Positions 33,488 through 45,579 of a stretch of DNA of 64,000 nucleotides are shown here, piece by piece; the stretch's first letter is position 1, and each line of letters starts with the position of its first letter. The translations under genes and the position numbers were made by a program. This DNA comes from Terana coerulea. Its lineage: Eukaryota > Basidiomycota > Agaricomycetes > Polyporales > Phanerochaetaceae. The notes below the pieces were generated by a model, which had not been told where the DNA came from, ran no database searches, and saw only the letters and a program-made list of their open reading frames with translations. Where the stretch lies: NCBI GenBank assembly GCA_024811115.1, contig JAKOGH010000724.1:1-64000 (forward strand). Reading direction: 5' to 3'.

Positions 33488-34271
33488 ACAGCTTTGTCCA
33501 CCCCGAGATGTCGCTTACGCTAACCTCAGGCGATGTGTAATGTATCACAATATTTGCAACGTATCTTTCTATTCAGCGGCTTGGAAGTGGATGCCAGTTT
33601 GTAGCCACGCCAGCAGACGATACAACAAGAAGATGATACGTATGCCGTCTGGCCAGAGGACAACTGCGGCTGAAGATAAGTAGTGCAGAGGAGAGCGAGG
33701 CGCAAAGAGGTCCATGTAGATGAATTCCCGTAATCTACACAATCAAAGTAAACATGAAGTAAGCACGAAGTAGATATAGAAAGTACATGTACAAGCAACC
33801 ATGCAAGCGATGAATCATCGGCGCTTCCTCAATCTTTGTGGCGTCCGGCAGCCCACTGCATATATCTCCAAGACAAGTCAACGAAGATAGTAATCCCATT
33901 TCGCCTGGCTCGAACAGCTCGTTCATGTGAAGCCTCAGTAAGACCAGATAAGAGCGCGGCATGGTTCCAACACCTAAATAAAAATGGTTCGAATCCGAGT
34001 GCCAGTGGTCATAGCTCTCTCGCTTGAACCTGAAAGGGCCGGGCCACTGAGTTCTCTGTAACTGCACTCCCAAACCCAACTGATTATGCGGCCGGGAACT
34101 GCACCGGCAGTTTCAATGAGCTTCAGAGAAAGGATGTCACTGGCATCCGCGCTCTCTGCAGAATTTCGCCCAGACGGAAGAGAGTCAACTCGGGGGTCAC
34201 TGTCCCCATAATACGGTATTTTCCATTTCGTTCAAGTCCCTTCAAGAGATGCGATGTACAAAATGATGGTA
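33488..34271. other. Intergenic spacer
   Basis: Frames of 60-114 codons occur on both strands without domain content. A GGTTCGAATCC tRNA B-box-like string occurs at about 33986 but has no tRNA fold around it. Confidence 0.45.
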
Positions 34272-35744
34272 TCATGATGCCTTCGAGCTCAAATTACATC
34301 CAGCGGCAGGATGTCGAGGCTGCGGGCCAATCGGGACGATGCGATGAGGGTTCAGCTGTGAAGGCACCGCCATGAGCATAACAAATAGCTGTCAGATGCC
34401 ACAGCACTCACGAAGGCCATCGATTCATAATAGCCCCTCTTGATATGATCGAAGCGGCAGGTCTCCTTAAACGCCAGGTTGTTCCAGTACAGCCGACGCA
34501 GCCACAGATGGAGCGCAGGATAGTCATGGCGGATGGACTTCAGGTTGCACTTGAAGTGCGTATAGTACGCTGGGTCAAAGCGAACCTAGAAACCATGCAG
34601 GAAGGTGAGGCGTCGCACAGTTTTCAGAACAGAAATACTGACAATGGTGACGAATAGGCGAACATCAGCCTCAGTGAGACGGTCTCCGATGAGGTAATCT
34701 TTGCCTGTTAAGATGTTTTCCAAGCGGTCGAGCGATTCGAATAGAGGCGCGACCGCAGCGTCATACGCTTGCTGCGTCGCAGCAAAACCGGCCTTGTAGA
34801 CACCGTCTAGCAAGGGGGCATTCGTCAGTGAGCACTGTGAAGAAAGTTTTGTGTAGGAAACTTTACTATTCACGGTGTGGTACACCCATTCATTGGTCTC
34901 ATCTATCTCTGCCCGTAGATTCTCGGGATATAAGTCGACCTCAGCCTTGTCCTTAGGAAGAAGATGATTGAACGCGGTGTTGAACATGCGAATTATTTCG
35001 GAGCTCTCGTTGTTCACGATGTTGTCAGTTTTCTTGTCCCACAGTAGGGGTACAGTGAAGCTTCAGATGAATGCCGTGTCAGACCTAGACACACGATGGC
35101 GCAATGGCACGAGTACTTACCGACCGCTATAGTTCGACTGCACGTGCAAATATAAGTCCTTTATGTGGTTGGCACCGTGCAGCGGGTCCACATCGGCGCC
35201 AGGGAACGGGCTGACGTTGGCAAAAGGCCAGCCATCAGGATCCATGAGAGGGGAAACTACGCTGAGTGCTACATTACACGGTCATCAGAGCTCTAGTTGG
35301 AGTGGAGCTAAGCAAACGTACATATGATGACCTCAAGACCTTTGAGCTGGCGAACTATGAGGGTGCGAGTCGCCCAAGCTGCCAGAAACGTGTCAGGTGA
35401 GGCGCAATGAAAATATTCGACGAATACGCACGGCACCCATACGAGACATAGAGATGGTATCTTCCTAGAACATAGACCGACGTGAGCCTGGCAATAGCTA
35501 TGTCATGAATGTGTTCACACCTTTCTCTGGTGGGAATTCTCCGCCCTCTTGTATGAAGTTCCTAAAGGTCGACGGAGCTCTGTTAAGGGACCCGTCCTTC
35601 TCTCTAGGGATCTGGTTCACGTCAGAACGCTTCCGAGTGTCATCGTCCTTGGCCGGTGAAGACGTCTTCGTCAGTTGGTTGTCCGTGTCGCTCCCTGACA
35701 GTGGGTATGGTGTGCTGATGAGGAAGGGCACTTCCCGAACTCAT
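34272..35744 (-). CDS. Glutathionyl-hydroquinone reductase, copy 2
   Basis: Minus strand, start MSSGSALPHQHT at 35744. Family blocks in order are REKDGSLNRAPSTFRNFIQE, YHLYVSYGCPWATRT (catalytic Cys), VVSPLMDPDGWPFANVSPFP, FTVPLLWDKKTDNIVNNESS, and RLTEADVRLFVTI. The last intron splits FDHIKRGYYESMAF from LNPHRIVPIGPQP. Two register problems exist. After about 12 residues the frame must change to reach GSDTDNQLTKTSSPAKDDD. Near the end one extra base turns an expected DILPLD ending into a longer, different tail with a stop at 34272. Tandem with copy 3 on the same strand. Likely the same cytosolic quinone-glutathione reduction role if functional. Confidence 0.72.
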
Positions 35745-35849
35745 AGCTCCGAATGAGGACTTGACGGGGCAAGGATGGTACACTTTCAGTGCCAGGCGAG
35801 ATGGAGATGAGATCAAAATGATATACGAACCCTTAAGGCTTAAGGTGCT

Positions 35850-35855
35850 CTTATA
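35850..35855 (-). promoter_or_regulatory. TATA box of GSX copy 2
   Basis: The minus strand reads TGATATAAGAG about 105 bases before the ATG at 35744. The same placement is seen before copy 3. Confidence 0.45.
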
Positions 35856-36242
35856 TCACTTCCTCCTATGACGCCTTGGTGATTGGTAAGAGTGTCATGA
35901 GTATGACTTCTGGATGGTTTGAATGTCCCTGTATAAGATCATCGCCTTGAGTCATCGGCTGATCGCAGCCCTAACTGCCCTGCGATAATGTGAAACACTA
36001 GCAAGCACGAGTCTCTAACAGTCTACATACCAAAACCTTTCTCTGAGTTCTGAATGGTGAAGGCAACATCTTGGAGACACAACTTGAAGCCAGAGCTGCT
36101 CTTGAAATGTCGCCCAAGGAGCCCTCAGCGAAACGGTGTGTGACACAGCTAATGAGTCATCAACATTGCCAGTTGTATATGTTACAAGGTGGATATTCGA
36201 AGAGGCTTCGAGCTCGAGTAGAAGAGATGCAGCCACTGACTT

Positions 36243-37635
36243 TCAAGCATCGAGCGGAAGGATGTTCGGCTGAGGACCAATTGGAACAATCTTGTGAGGG
36301 CTCAACTGGAGGCGGGTGTAAGCGTCGTAGATAGAACTTAATGAACCCAGCACTCACGAAGCTTATACTGTAGTAACCATGCTTGATGTCGTCAAAGCGG
36401 CATGTGTCTTTGAACGCCGGGATATTCCAGTACAGCTTGCGCAGCCACAGGTGGATTGCCGGGTAGCCGTTGCGAATAGAGCGAATGTTGCACTTGAAGG
36501 CACCGTAGTAGGCGGGATCGAAACGGATCTGCGAAACTCATGGGCGCAAGTTTTCGGGGATCCATAGAGTACTTACGATGGTGACAAACAGGCGCACATC
36601 CGCCTCGGTAAGGCGGTCACCAATGAGATAGTCCTTGTTGGTGAGGATCTTCTCCAAACGATCGAGCGACTCGAACAACGGCACGACGGCGGCCTCGTAG
36701 GCCTCTTGCGTTGCAGCAAAGCCGGATTTGTATACACCGTCTACAGTTAATGTGCAGCAGTCGTTAGAGGAAATGTAACATAATACGAGCAAGTAAGACA
36801 TACTGTTCACGGTGTTGTATACCCAATCATTGAGCTTGTCTATCTCTGCTCTCGAACTCTCGGGATATAGGTCAATCTCCGCCTTGTCCTTCGGCAGGAG
36901 AGGGTTGAATGCAACATTGAACATTCGGATGATCTCCGAACTTTCGTTGTTCACGATTGTATCTGCCTTCTTATCCCACAACAAGGGAACAGTGAAGCTA
37001 TAACCCGATGAGTCGTTGGGGGAGTCAAGCAACGCGAGCGCACTTACCGACCCGAGAAATCAGGCTGTACGCGCAAGTAAAGGTCCTTCAAGTGACCCGC
37101 ACCGTGAACAGGGTCGACATCAGCGCCAGGGTACGGGTGGACGTTGGCAAAAGTCCAGCCGTCCTTGTCCGGGGACCAACGACGCTAACCGCTGGAGATG
37201 AGTGTGATCAATGAGCAGTCGCGCCACGATATAATATCAAGTCACGTACGGATGAATTCCTCAAGACCCTTGAGCTGGCGGACGATCAGGGTGCGCGTCG
37301 CCCAGGCTGTTGGTTGGAGGTCAGAGTAGCGCCAGACAGTATAGGCGAACACATACGGCATCCGTACGAAACGTAAAGATGGTAACGATCTGAAGGGTAG
37401 TGGGAATGTTAGTGCATGCTTGTATGCGCGTGTCGGTGTATGTGGGCGTACCTTTCTCCGGTGGGAACTCTCCGCCTTGCTGGATGAACCCTCTGAATGT
37501 CGATGCAACCCTGTTGAAGGACCCGTCTTTCTCTCTAGGCAGCTTGTTCACGTCCGACCGACTTTCAGTGTCGTTCTTGAGGTCTTTGAGAGCGGCATCG
37601 GTGTGCTGGTGCGGTAAAGCGCTTCCTGAGCTCAT
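36243..37635 (-). CDS. Glutathionyl-hydroquinone reductase, copy 3
   Basis: Minus strand, start MSSGSALPHQHTDAALKDLK at 37635. Conserved blocks are REKDGSFNRVASTFRGFIQQ, YHLYVSYGCPWATRT, LIVRQLKGLEEFI, WTFANVHPYPGADVDPVHGA, FTVPLLWDKKADTIVNNESS, and RLTEADVRLFVTI. The C-terminus is VPIGPQPNILPLDA, ending at 36243. At about 37165-37178 the text jumps from VSVVGP to DKDGWTFANV in another frame. Compared with copy 2, four bases are missing there, which removes the frame. As written the gene is broken at that point. Otherwise it has the same eight-exon layout as copies 2 and 4. Confidence 0.72.
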
Positions 37636-38467
37636 GACTGTTGGTTCGAAAATCGCACTGCGTCGGCTGCAATGTGCTTGTAGAGAAGTGCCTACGACGA
37701 GAGAAGGCAAAGGGGCGAAGTACACAGAAGCTGACGGTTGGTGGGAACCCCTTATAAGCTGCTTTGCCTCGAGTATTACGTATAGGCCTTTGGGTATGAT
37801 ATCATGTGGTTGAGTCATCAGCTGCGTAGAGGATAGCCGCCTCAGAGATAGACGACGGCCGCTCCCAGAGCTCGCCAGCAGGGCCAAGCAGCCGTCAGCA
37901 AGTAGACTTGGTATGGCTCTTCAAACATCGACGACAACCCGCGGGTATGCTAGACACTATCGTGGTCGTGCAGCGTACTTGCGATGAAAATCGTACGCCA
38001 TGGTCTATACATGGTCGGTATCCATTTTCCCTGGAAGTGATAACGAGACAAGCTATTCAGGTAACAGCTCTACTATCTGAGCAAGTGACGCACCGAGATC
38101 ATGACCTCACCCAGATACCTCGCTTTCCCAGCCCACCCTCGACGGCCCTTCGCCAGCCCATGTCGCAGGTGACCTTAGCCTGGTGCTGTCATAAAAATCC
38201 GAAGTGGATGTCGGGTAGGGTGTAGTGCCCGTAGCATTCGTCAATTTTGTTTGCAGACGACCGGTGTACTTATTGCATGCCTTCGTTACTGAGTACTGAG
38301 GGCGGACAGTTCAAGATGTCGTATAGCGAGTGCGTGGTAAGCTGTATCTACTTATTTCACGCCATGGGCGATGCAGCAGTGTTGGGCAGGGTGGAACCAA
38401 GGTGGAACAGCGGAATGTCGGGCAAAGCGGGCGAACATAGGATGGCGCCTATTCCATTTGTGAAGTG

Positions 38468-38493
38468 AACGGATCACGGAGATGTGATCCGTT
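38468..38493. repeat. Perfect hairpin, 10-bp arms
   Basis: AACGGATCAC, a six-base loop (ggagat), then GTGATCCGTT. No T-run follows, so it is not a classic terminator. No gene adjoins it. Confidence 0.75.
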
Positions 38494-39345
38494 GCTCAGT
38501 GCGCACCACACATTGCGGGCTGCAGCACAATCAGTCGCAGTCATCCTTAGCTCTTCGAGAGCATCACGTCTACAGAATGAGTGAAGTGAAGAAGATCCAG
38601 TGGAATATCTCGCAGATGTTTGTGTTGCTCGGAGCTCAACGATCCAGAGAGCCATACCCTAGGGACTAAACATATTAATAACTGCGGCTTGACAAATGAC
38701 ACTGCGGACCCTTGAGGATGTGTTACGTATCGGTTGAGCATACTCAAGAGGTAAGCTCAGCAAGCGGCACGAATTATCAACGGGCTGGACGCTGTGCGCT
38801 GTGGAGAGCGGTGGTCACGTGCCGACTATCTGTATTGACGCCACAAAGCTGGAGGCGCTCCTGTGGAATCTGAGATCCTCGCCGCTTTGACCGCAATACT
38901 CAAGGGATATTCTCACTGTTTTGACTCTGTAATGCACCAATGAGGCGATGCAAATTAGCTGCGCGAACCTTTAGTTAGGTTCAGATAACCCCTTCGGCAT
39001 CGTCAGCGGACTCTACCAGTTGACCGACTCCGATCTCACGCTTTCGAGTCATTTCACAGTTGTGAAGAATTTATTACATGCAGTACCGCATAGGATAAGC
39101 GGCATACACAAAGAAATATATACAATACATTGTAATGTCTATGAACAATAAGAAGAGGTCATCTCACGAAGAGACGTGTTTCCAAAAATTATGCCCGTAC
39201 AGGGCGCAGGAGCGCTAGCGCATCCGAGTATGCTGCCTCTCCTCGTACACCGTTATCTCTGTCTGCTCTGCGAAGAAGTGGGTTCAAAGGTTAACCACGC
39301 CGGAGCGACCCGGCGGGTTCCCGTCACCTTTCGAGGTTGTGCCCC

Positions 39346-39616
39346 GACGGCGGGCGAAGTGGGCGGGGGCATTGCGCCGAAGCGACTGCCCCCTAGGTAC
39401 CGTGCAACCGTCACGGAGTGACAGTGTGCTGCAGGTGCTCGCCACAAAGGCTTGCTGGAGGTGCACCGCCCGAACAGAGTCCGAGGCGGGCGAAATGGTG
39501 GGAGCGTCGCATTGAAGAGACAACTCCCTGTCTTTGCGACCATCACGAAGTGACAGTACGCTACAGGTGCTCGCCGTAAGGCTCGCTAAATGTACGTCGC
39601 CCGAACAGAGCTCGGG
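39346..39616. repeat. Diverged tandem duplication, unit about 135 bp
   Basis: Two adjacent units (39346-39483 and 39484-39616) share blocks in order: GGCGGGCGAA, GTGACAGT, CTRCAGGTGCTCGCC, and CGCCCGAACAGAG. By eye, identity is clear but well below 90%. GC-rich, no coding content recognised. Confidence 0.65.
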
Positions 39617-40715
39617 TTCCGTCAACAGTCCGGATGGGTTAGATCCAGTATGTGGTGCCGAAGCTGGCCGCTATGAAGCAGAGCCAACCGTGGCTAACAG
39701 GTGACCCGACCGAAGTCGAAGTCTAGAGGTGAGCTCGGTCTACCGGAGTGGACCAAGACTCTCAGGGGTGGCTGACCGGAGTCGAGCCTGAATATGTGTC
39801 GTCCCCAGCCATGGGTAGGCCGGGTCCGTCACTAAGATGCCGTGATGGACTTGTGTAGACCCTCAGCTCCTGGGCACTGCACCTTGGCCAGAGGCCGTGC
39901 ACCAGATATCGGGCGAGCCGACGAGCTGGTCCGTCTACGGTCCGCGGCGGAGGCGCATGAGCGTCGGAGATACTCCTAAGAGTGCGTAGACGGGAGGACC
40001 CGTCCACCCGCGCCGAAGCGCAGACGGTGCCGATAGAGAGGCGAGCGAACCGATGGATGCGAGCGACCTGGGTGGCACTTACCGTAGTTTGGCGGCTTGA
40101 GGCGACTTCATGATTTCAGGCACATTGAATCTTGCGTACTGGAGCAGCGTTTGTTCAGCCGTTCACCCTCAAACAACACATACCCTCAAACAGTGTCGGA
40201 ATGGATGCTCATTTGCAGAGCGGGGAGAGAGGAGCGATCTGTGGGTACAACAGTCGGAGAAGAGGGTATAAATGAAGGAGGCCACGCTGGAAAGGCGTGG
40301 TAGCCACTGGTCAGCAAACGCCCATTCTACTCGCCGAGACCATGAGTCTAACACGCACTGATGTTATCCGATGCAGGGCTCACAAGAAGCAGCCGTCCAG
40401 CCCCATGCGTGATTCATTTCTAGGATTAATGCGCCCGAGCGGGCCGCACAACGTATTACTGTATGCGAAATAGCCTCTGCTCTGTCGGAGAAATAAGGTA
40501 GATAATATAATTTCACTCGTGTTCACCGTCTCTGTAAGCCCACAGAACTTACTGCACTAGGTACCCTAGAAAACCAAGAGATAGAACTGTGACCGTGTGT
40601 GCGGAGTAACCATACTTTTCTCTACATCAAAAGCCCAAGGAATTCGTGACGTTTCATTTGTCACGCAGAATACCTAGATCGAAGCGTGGGGTATATGTAC
40701 AGTCGAGGAGGCATT

Positions 40716-43700
40716 TCAGCCTGTCGTGTTTGATGGAACGAAGCCGCCTTGTGTTGGGTCGGATTCGGCGCGGATAATGGGTCCCGCTGGCGGCAATGAC
40801 GGCGCCGGGACAGAGCGCGTCCCCGTCGATAGAGAGCGAGATTGAAGATGGGGATCCTTCGCCTCGTCGAAGCCAAGGACCTCCATCCGTTTTACCACAT
40901 CGTCCCCAGGTGAAGGGTCACCCGATTCATGCCAGGAGGTGCCCATCGAACTCGGTGGACGTGGGCTAATCTCTGTGCCCGAGGTATGGGTCGTGCCCTG
41001 GCTGGTGGCGTTGCTCGCGGGTGATATGTCGGTTAAGGACCCGTACGCACCGTCTTCCGTGCTTCCAACAGAACTAAGATGATCCGGCTGAATCTCGTGG
41101 GCAAGCCCGCTGGGCCTCGAGGACGAGCCTGAAGGGAGGAACGGAGGGAAGTAACCTTGAGGCTCTTCTTGACGCGTCTGCACCGGCGGGAAGTATCCGT
41201 GGACAGGCGCTCCCACGGCCGTGTTCATGTACGAATCCGCACCTGAGCCAGGCTGGCCCCAAAATACCCCAGGAGACATCGCGACGCCAGGCGAGAAGGG
41301 CGTATAAGGAGACAGCATGACGCCGTGCGCATGGTGTAGATGCGCAACGTAGTTTCCCGGCGCCTGAGCCGGTGACTCGCCAGCTGCGGCTGGAGGAGAT
41401 GACTTTTGAGGACTTGACCCTCGTCCAGCATCGGCCGAGTTGGATGAAGGAGGCGCTCCTGGTGAGGGCTGAGGGAGAAACGTGAAGGATGGCATGCTTG
41501 GAGTCATCGGCGGCAGACCGTGAGGTGTCAGGTTCATGCCCATCATGCCCATCATCACGGCAGGGTGCATAGGGTGGCCATAAGGCGACATCTGTGGGTG
41601 ATACGCGGGGGAGAGGGTATGCGGGGGAGGTATTGGGAATGCCGTCACCGATGGCGGAGGAGGCAGAGCGATCGGCCCAGGGTGCGCTGGGTGCATCTGA
41701 GATGCGCTTGACGATCCCGGTGACGTTGTCACAATCGGTGAAGAAGACTCTGTCCGCGTCGGCTGCACGGATGCAGCCAGGGAGGAATGCGACTCAGACT
41801 GCGAGCGAGATTGGGCCTGCTCTTGTGCTTCAGCAGGAAGATCGGAACCAAGAGCTGTGGACGGTCTCGAAGCTGTAGCGTAGAGGTGCGCGGCAGTCGA
41901 ATATGGCTGCCCCTCTGGACGACTCTCGGGGGTCTCGGTGGTTTGTACGCTTTCCTGGCTGTAGCCATAGTGCCCGAAAGGGCCCATGCCATACCTGACA
42001 TTACCCGCCATCTGGTACGGATCGTATGGAGTGCCAGGCGAGAAGTCATACGCGTAGGGCGGCCGGTATGGGGGCATGGAGATGTGCATAGACTGTTCTT
42101 CCTGTGGATAGTACTCATTCTGATCCTCTTGGGCTCGCGCAGGGGATGGTTGGCGCAACACAGATTGTGCTTGTGATAGGAATAGTTGTGCGGTGTCAGA
42201 TTTAGCACGAGTCAGTGAAGCCGGTGTTCCCAAAGACGATTCATAGGCTGTTGATCGTAAGTTGGACAATAGCCGAGACGATGGCTCGTTCGTGGAATGC
42301 TGCAGGCGGAATGCACCTTGAGTGTCGGTCACCGATCTTGTCAGCCCGTATGTAGGGTTGTAATCTGTATCATAGCCCTGTCCTGCCCCGAAGCGATCTT
42401 GTTGTGGCCTGGTTTGAGCGCGTTGCTGCATCAACTGTTGAGCGAAGTTCAGGCTCTGGGGTTGATGCAAGGAGTATATTCCACCGCCAGGTATTGGCGA
42501 TTGAGGCGCAGATAGTGGATGGGCAAATGGATGAGTCGCCAACGACGGGGCTGCGAATTTATCGAAATGGACTTTCAATTGCCGGCCATTAAACTCATAT
42601 CTACGAATGATTGAATCAGCAACCTAGTGGCGGGCCAATTCGGAGGGAAGCATTGCAGAAAACGCGCGTATACACGGTCAGCTACGAAGGTCACCTGGGA
42701 GCAGGGCGTCCGACCCACCAGGTGGCCTTCGTAACTAACCGTTGGTACAGCGGGATACAGCGTGGCCGTGTCCGCGGCACATGTTCTACCCTCATGCTGG
42801 ATTGCACGCGCCTGCATATATGCAAGTCAAGTAGAATATCGACAACACTTACCCACTAAACATTCTGACCGCACGCTCTGCATCACCTTCTGTAGCAAAG
42901 CTCACCGTTCCAAAGCCCCTTGAGCGGCCATCAGGACCTATGCATGCGCATACGAGGGTCAGTCCAGTCTCCTGCGTGATACTATAGCCGTTGACGCACC
43001 AAGCGCAACATCTGCCCTCAGAATGGTCCCCGCTTGTCGAAAAAGGTCCTTCAAATCTTGCCATTGTATATGGAAAGGGAGCTGGTTGAGAAAAGAGTGC
43101 ATGAGAATTACACGACACGAGGTACAAGCCAAGAACTTGCGCAATTAGCAGAAGGAAGCACGTACATTGCCGACGAATAGATTTCTGCTTCTCTCGCCAC
43201 CGCCGCTCGTGCTTTGACCAGTCAGTTGTGCCGTTAGGGGCAATGCTGAGCTGCCGGTTAACTGGCCGAGTAGAGGCGATTGTAATGCTAAAGGAGAGGC
43301 TACGCCTGAGCTGAGAAGTGGTGACTTAAGCGACGGAGACGACAACTGGGCTCCACGACCGAGGCTGCTTGGTAAAGTCGTGCTGAGGCTCGCGAAGTCT
43401 TCGGTTTGTGAGAAGCGGGTGGGTGACGCTAGGACAGAAGACGGGAGGTATGAGAGGTGACCGGTTATGGTCGTCTGAGGCGGTTGAGAAAAGGGCATAC
43501 CGGCGCCGCTGCCACTAGCAGACCCAACCCCGCTGATTCCTATACCGCCCAACCCAACGCCTCCGCTCAGCCCAGATCCAAGCCCAGGCACAACGCCTAC
43601 CCCGGTGCCATACTCTTCACCCATCGGAGATATCCCCATTTTGTCGTGTCTGACTTCCAGCGTCCGTGTCTGCCAAACAAAGCCGTTGAACAGGTCTATC

Positions 43701-43984
43701 GCCCGCCCAGCATCCTCTGCCGTCGCGAGCAGCACCGTGCCATAGCCCCTACTCCGGTTGTCAGGCGCCAACGACACATCCGCGCGCAACACGGTACCTG
43801 CGCGTCGGAATAGGTCTTTCAAATCCTGCCAGCGTACGCGGTACGGTAGATTGCCGACAAAAAGCTGCGTTCGTGTGTCTCGTGGAGGACGCAGAGGCTG
43901 GAAAGCGGCTTGGGCGGACGCAGACGTGGCAGCTTGGATGACCGCTTCAATGTCGTCGTTTGTGGGCTTTGGCTGTTGCAGCAT
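40716..43984 (-). CDS. Two-RRM RNA-binding protein with long disordered tail (Gbp2/Hrb1-like)
   Basis: Four exons (43984-43166, 43081-43000, 42937-42853, 42600-40716) sum to 2,871 bases, an exact 956-residue frame. RRM1 is at about residues 38-115 (TQLFVGNLPYRVRWQDLKDL; RSRGYGTVLLATAEDAGRAI). A Gly/Ser-rich linker follows. RRM2 is at about 265-345 (NLFVGN joined to LPFHIQWQDLKDLF; RSRGFGTVSFATEGDAERAV). The remaining 600 residues are low-complexity, rich in Pro, Ser, Gln and Tyr. The RRM text most resembles the yeast Gbp2/Hrb1 group, nuclear mRNA-export and surveillance factors. RRM2 is interrupted by three introns; the last, 252 nt, is far longer than the usual 50-80 and contains a near-perfect hairpin. 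An upstream exon is possible, since a proline-rich frame starts at 44115. Confidence 0.88.
42675..42741 (-). other. Near-perfect hairpin inside the RRM2 intron
   Basis: The arms 42675-42698 and 42718-42741 pair over 24 positions around a 19-nt loop. In the pre-mRNA sense there are 21 Watson-Crick pairs, two G-U wobbles and one mismatch. It lies within intron 3 (42601-42852) of the RRM gene. Confidence 0.8.
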
Positions 43985-45481
43985 AGGGGACAGCGACTGC
44001 GTGAGCGGGGACGTTGGCTTGGAAGAAAGACGGATATCCGGGTCCTGGTTGCGGGTTCAGCAATTCTGGTGAGACCGAGGAATGGCAAACGCACGAAACC
44101 GGGCGGATAGGCCATGCCGGCTGCAGGCTATCCAGCCGTGCAGTTGAGCAGCCACAAAGCAACCGTAAACGATTGGACTTGCTGCTGCTTGCTCGGTGCC
44201 GGGGCGTAGCGACGGACGTGGTTAGACGGTATGGAATCTATAGACCGATTCCGACAAGATTGATTTTCCAGAAATCAATACTCAGCGGGCGCTCCGAAGG
44301 GGGCTAGTTGGTCACTAGTGTCGTGTGCGGACGTTGTGAAGGTAAGGAAGGTTGTTCGACGCTGAGCGCAGCAGCGAAAGAGAGCGCGATCGCCGTCGCT
44401 GTCGTTGCTGGCGGAGGTCGTCGGGTTTCCGAAATTGAATTTTTACATGCGGTTAAGTGGGTTGCCACCGCCGGAGCTTCCAGGCACGACAGCGGCAAGA
44501 GGCAAGCACCCCCGCTCCACGGCAGACAACATTGCTGACGTCACTGCATATCGCCCGCCCCAAGCGCGCCGACTTATCCCCGTCGGGAAGATGCCGGACA
44601 AGGGTCTGAAGTTAAACTCTCCGAGGCTTTGATGCTGTGCTTGCGATGCTCGACGTCGACTTTCCGCCTGCGCTCGCTGTGTCCAAACAACTCACCTCTT
44701 TGGTCACGCAACTACACTGAACATTAACCACCATGGCATTCTCATCACAAGAGCCAGCATGGATATACGATGTTCCTCACGGAGGCTGTTCAACGCTTCC
44801 CATGGTTGCCGTTCACAACGTTCACACTCGACCCGCAGCGCATGAATAGGCACCGATGTCGATGGCAGAATATGGACCGGGCACTCAAGAAGCAAGAACT
44901 TGAACGTCGAACCAATCAAAGGTCGCCTTAAGCACATGGACAAACTGTACCTGAAGTGCCGACCCCGTTGTTGAAGTCGGCATGTAAGGGCACACCTGTT
45001 ATTACCTCACCGGAACGCTCACTTCTCATTAGGCGAGATGGAGTGCGCCCCTGTAATCCCAAGTTCGACTCACGGTTTGCTAACTTTCAAGTGAAAGGTG
45101 CACATCATACCCAATGGTACTTCACATTGTTCGCCTCTACTCAGGGCAGGGGCTGTCGTCAGGTGAAGTTATCCTAGTCGGGTTGCCTATGTGCATGAAT
45201 AGGTTCACCCTACATATGCTCGTTGCTCGGCACACTAAAGCTCTTTACCTAGGCGTGGAATCAATCTCTGTATAACCAATCACGGCGTACACTAGAGGTA
45301 GAATTTGAATAAACGATTGCGTGGAAAGCAGCGAGAAACGCTCCGTTTGTCGCCTCATAGTCTTCAAGCCAAGCGTTGCTGCGGATACGGATGATTACTT
45401 GAAAGCCTTCCCGCAATCCTTGATGGTGTTTGTAAGTACTGCTTGGGATGATGTCAGCTCGGCCTCGGTTAACGATGAGGC
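43985..45481. other. Intergenic spacer
   Basis: Upstream region of the RRM gene and of GSX copy 4. Several short open frames, none with a domain. A small inverted repeat (ATTGATTT, 5 nt, AAATCAAT) lies near 44260. Confidence 0.45.
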
Positions 45482-45488
45482 ATATATA
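45482..45488 (+). promoter_or_regulatory. TATA box of GSX copy 4
   Basis: ATATATAG about 95 bases before the ATG at 45580, matching the 100-130 base TATA-to-ATG spacing of the other three copies. Confidence 0.5.
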
Positions 45489-45579
45489 GTATTCTTATGG
45501 TGAAAGGCCGCTGCACCATATCTGCGCATCCAATCCCTGTCACTAACCGCTGTTGCGGTACTGAAGCTACCTAGTGGCT

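Larger units (their letters stand above)
37636..40715. other. Gene-poor 3 kb stretch
   Basis: No recognisable gene on either strand. It contains a TATA motif for copy 3 (37752-37757, minus, about 115 bases before its ATG), a perfect hairpin (38468-38493), a diverged GC-rich tandem duplication (39346-39616) and a roughly 1 kb GC-rich block (39280-40080). Open frames inside the GC-rich block look like compositional shadows. Confidence 0.5.

Noticed and set aside
33960..34020. A tRNA gene at the GGTTCGAATCC string
   Set aside because: The flanking bases do not form a T-stem or acceptor stem, and no A-box is correctly spaced upstream.
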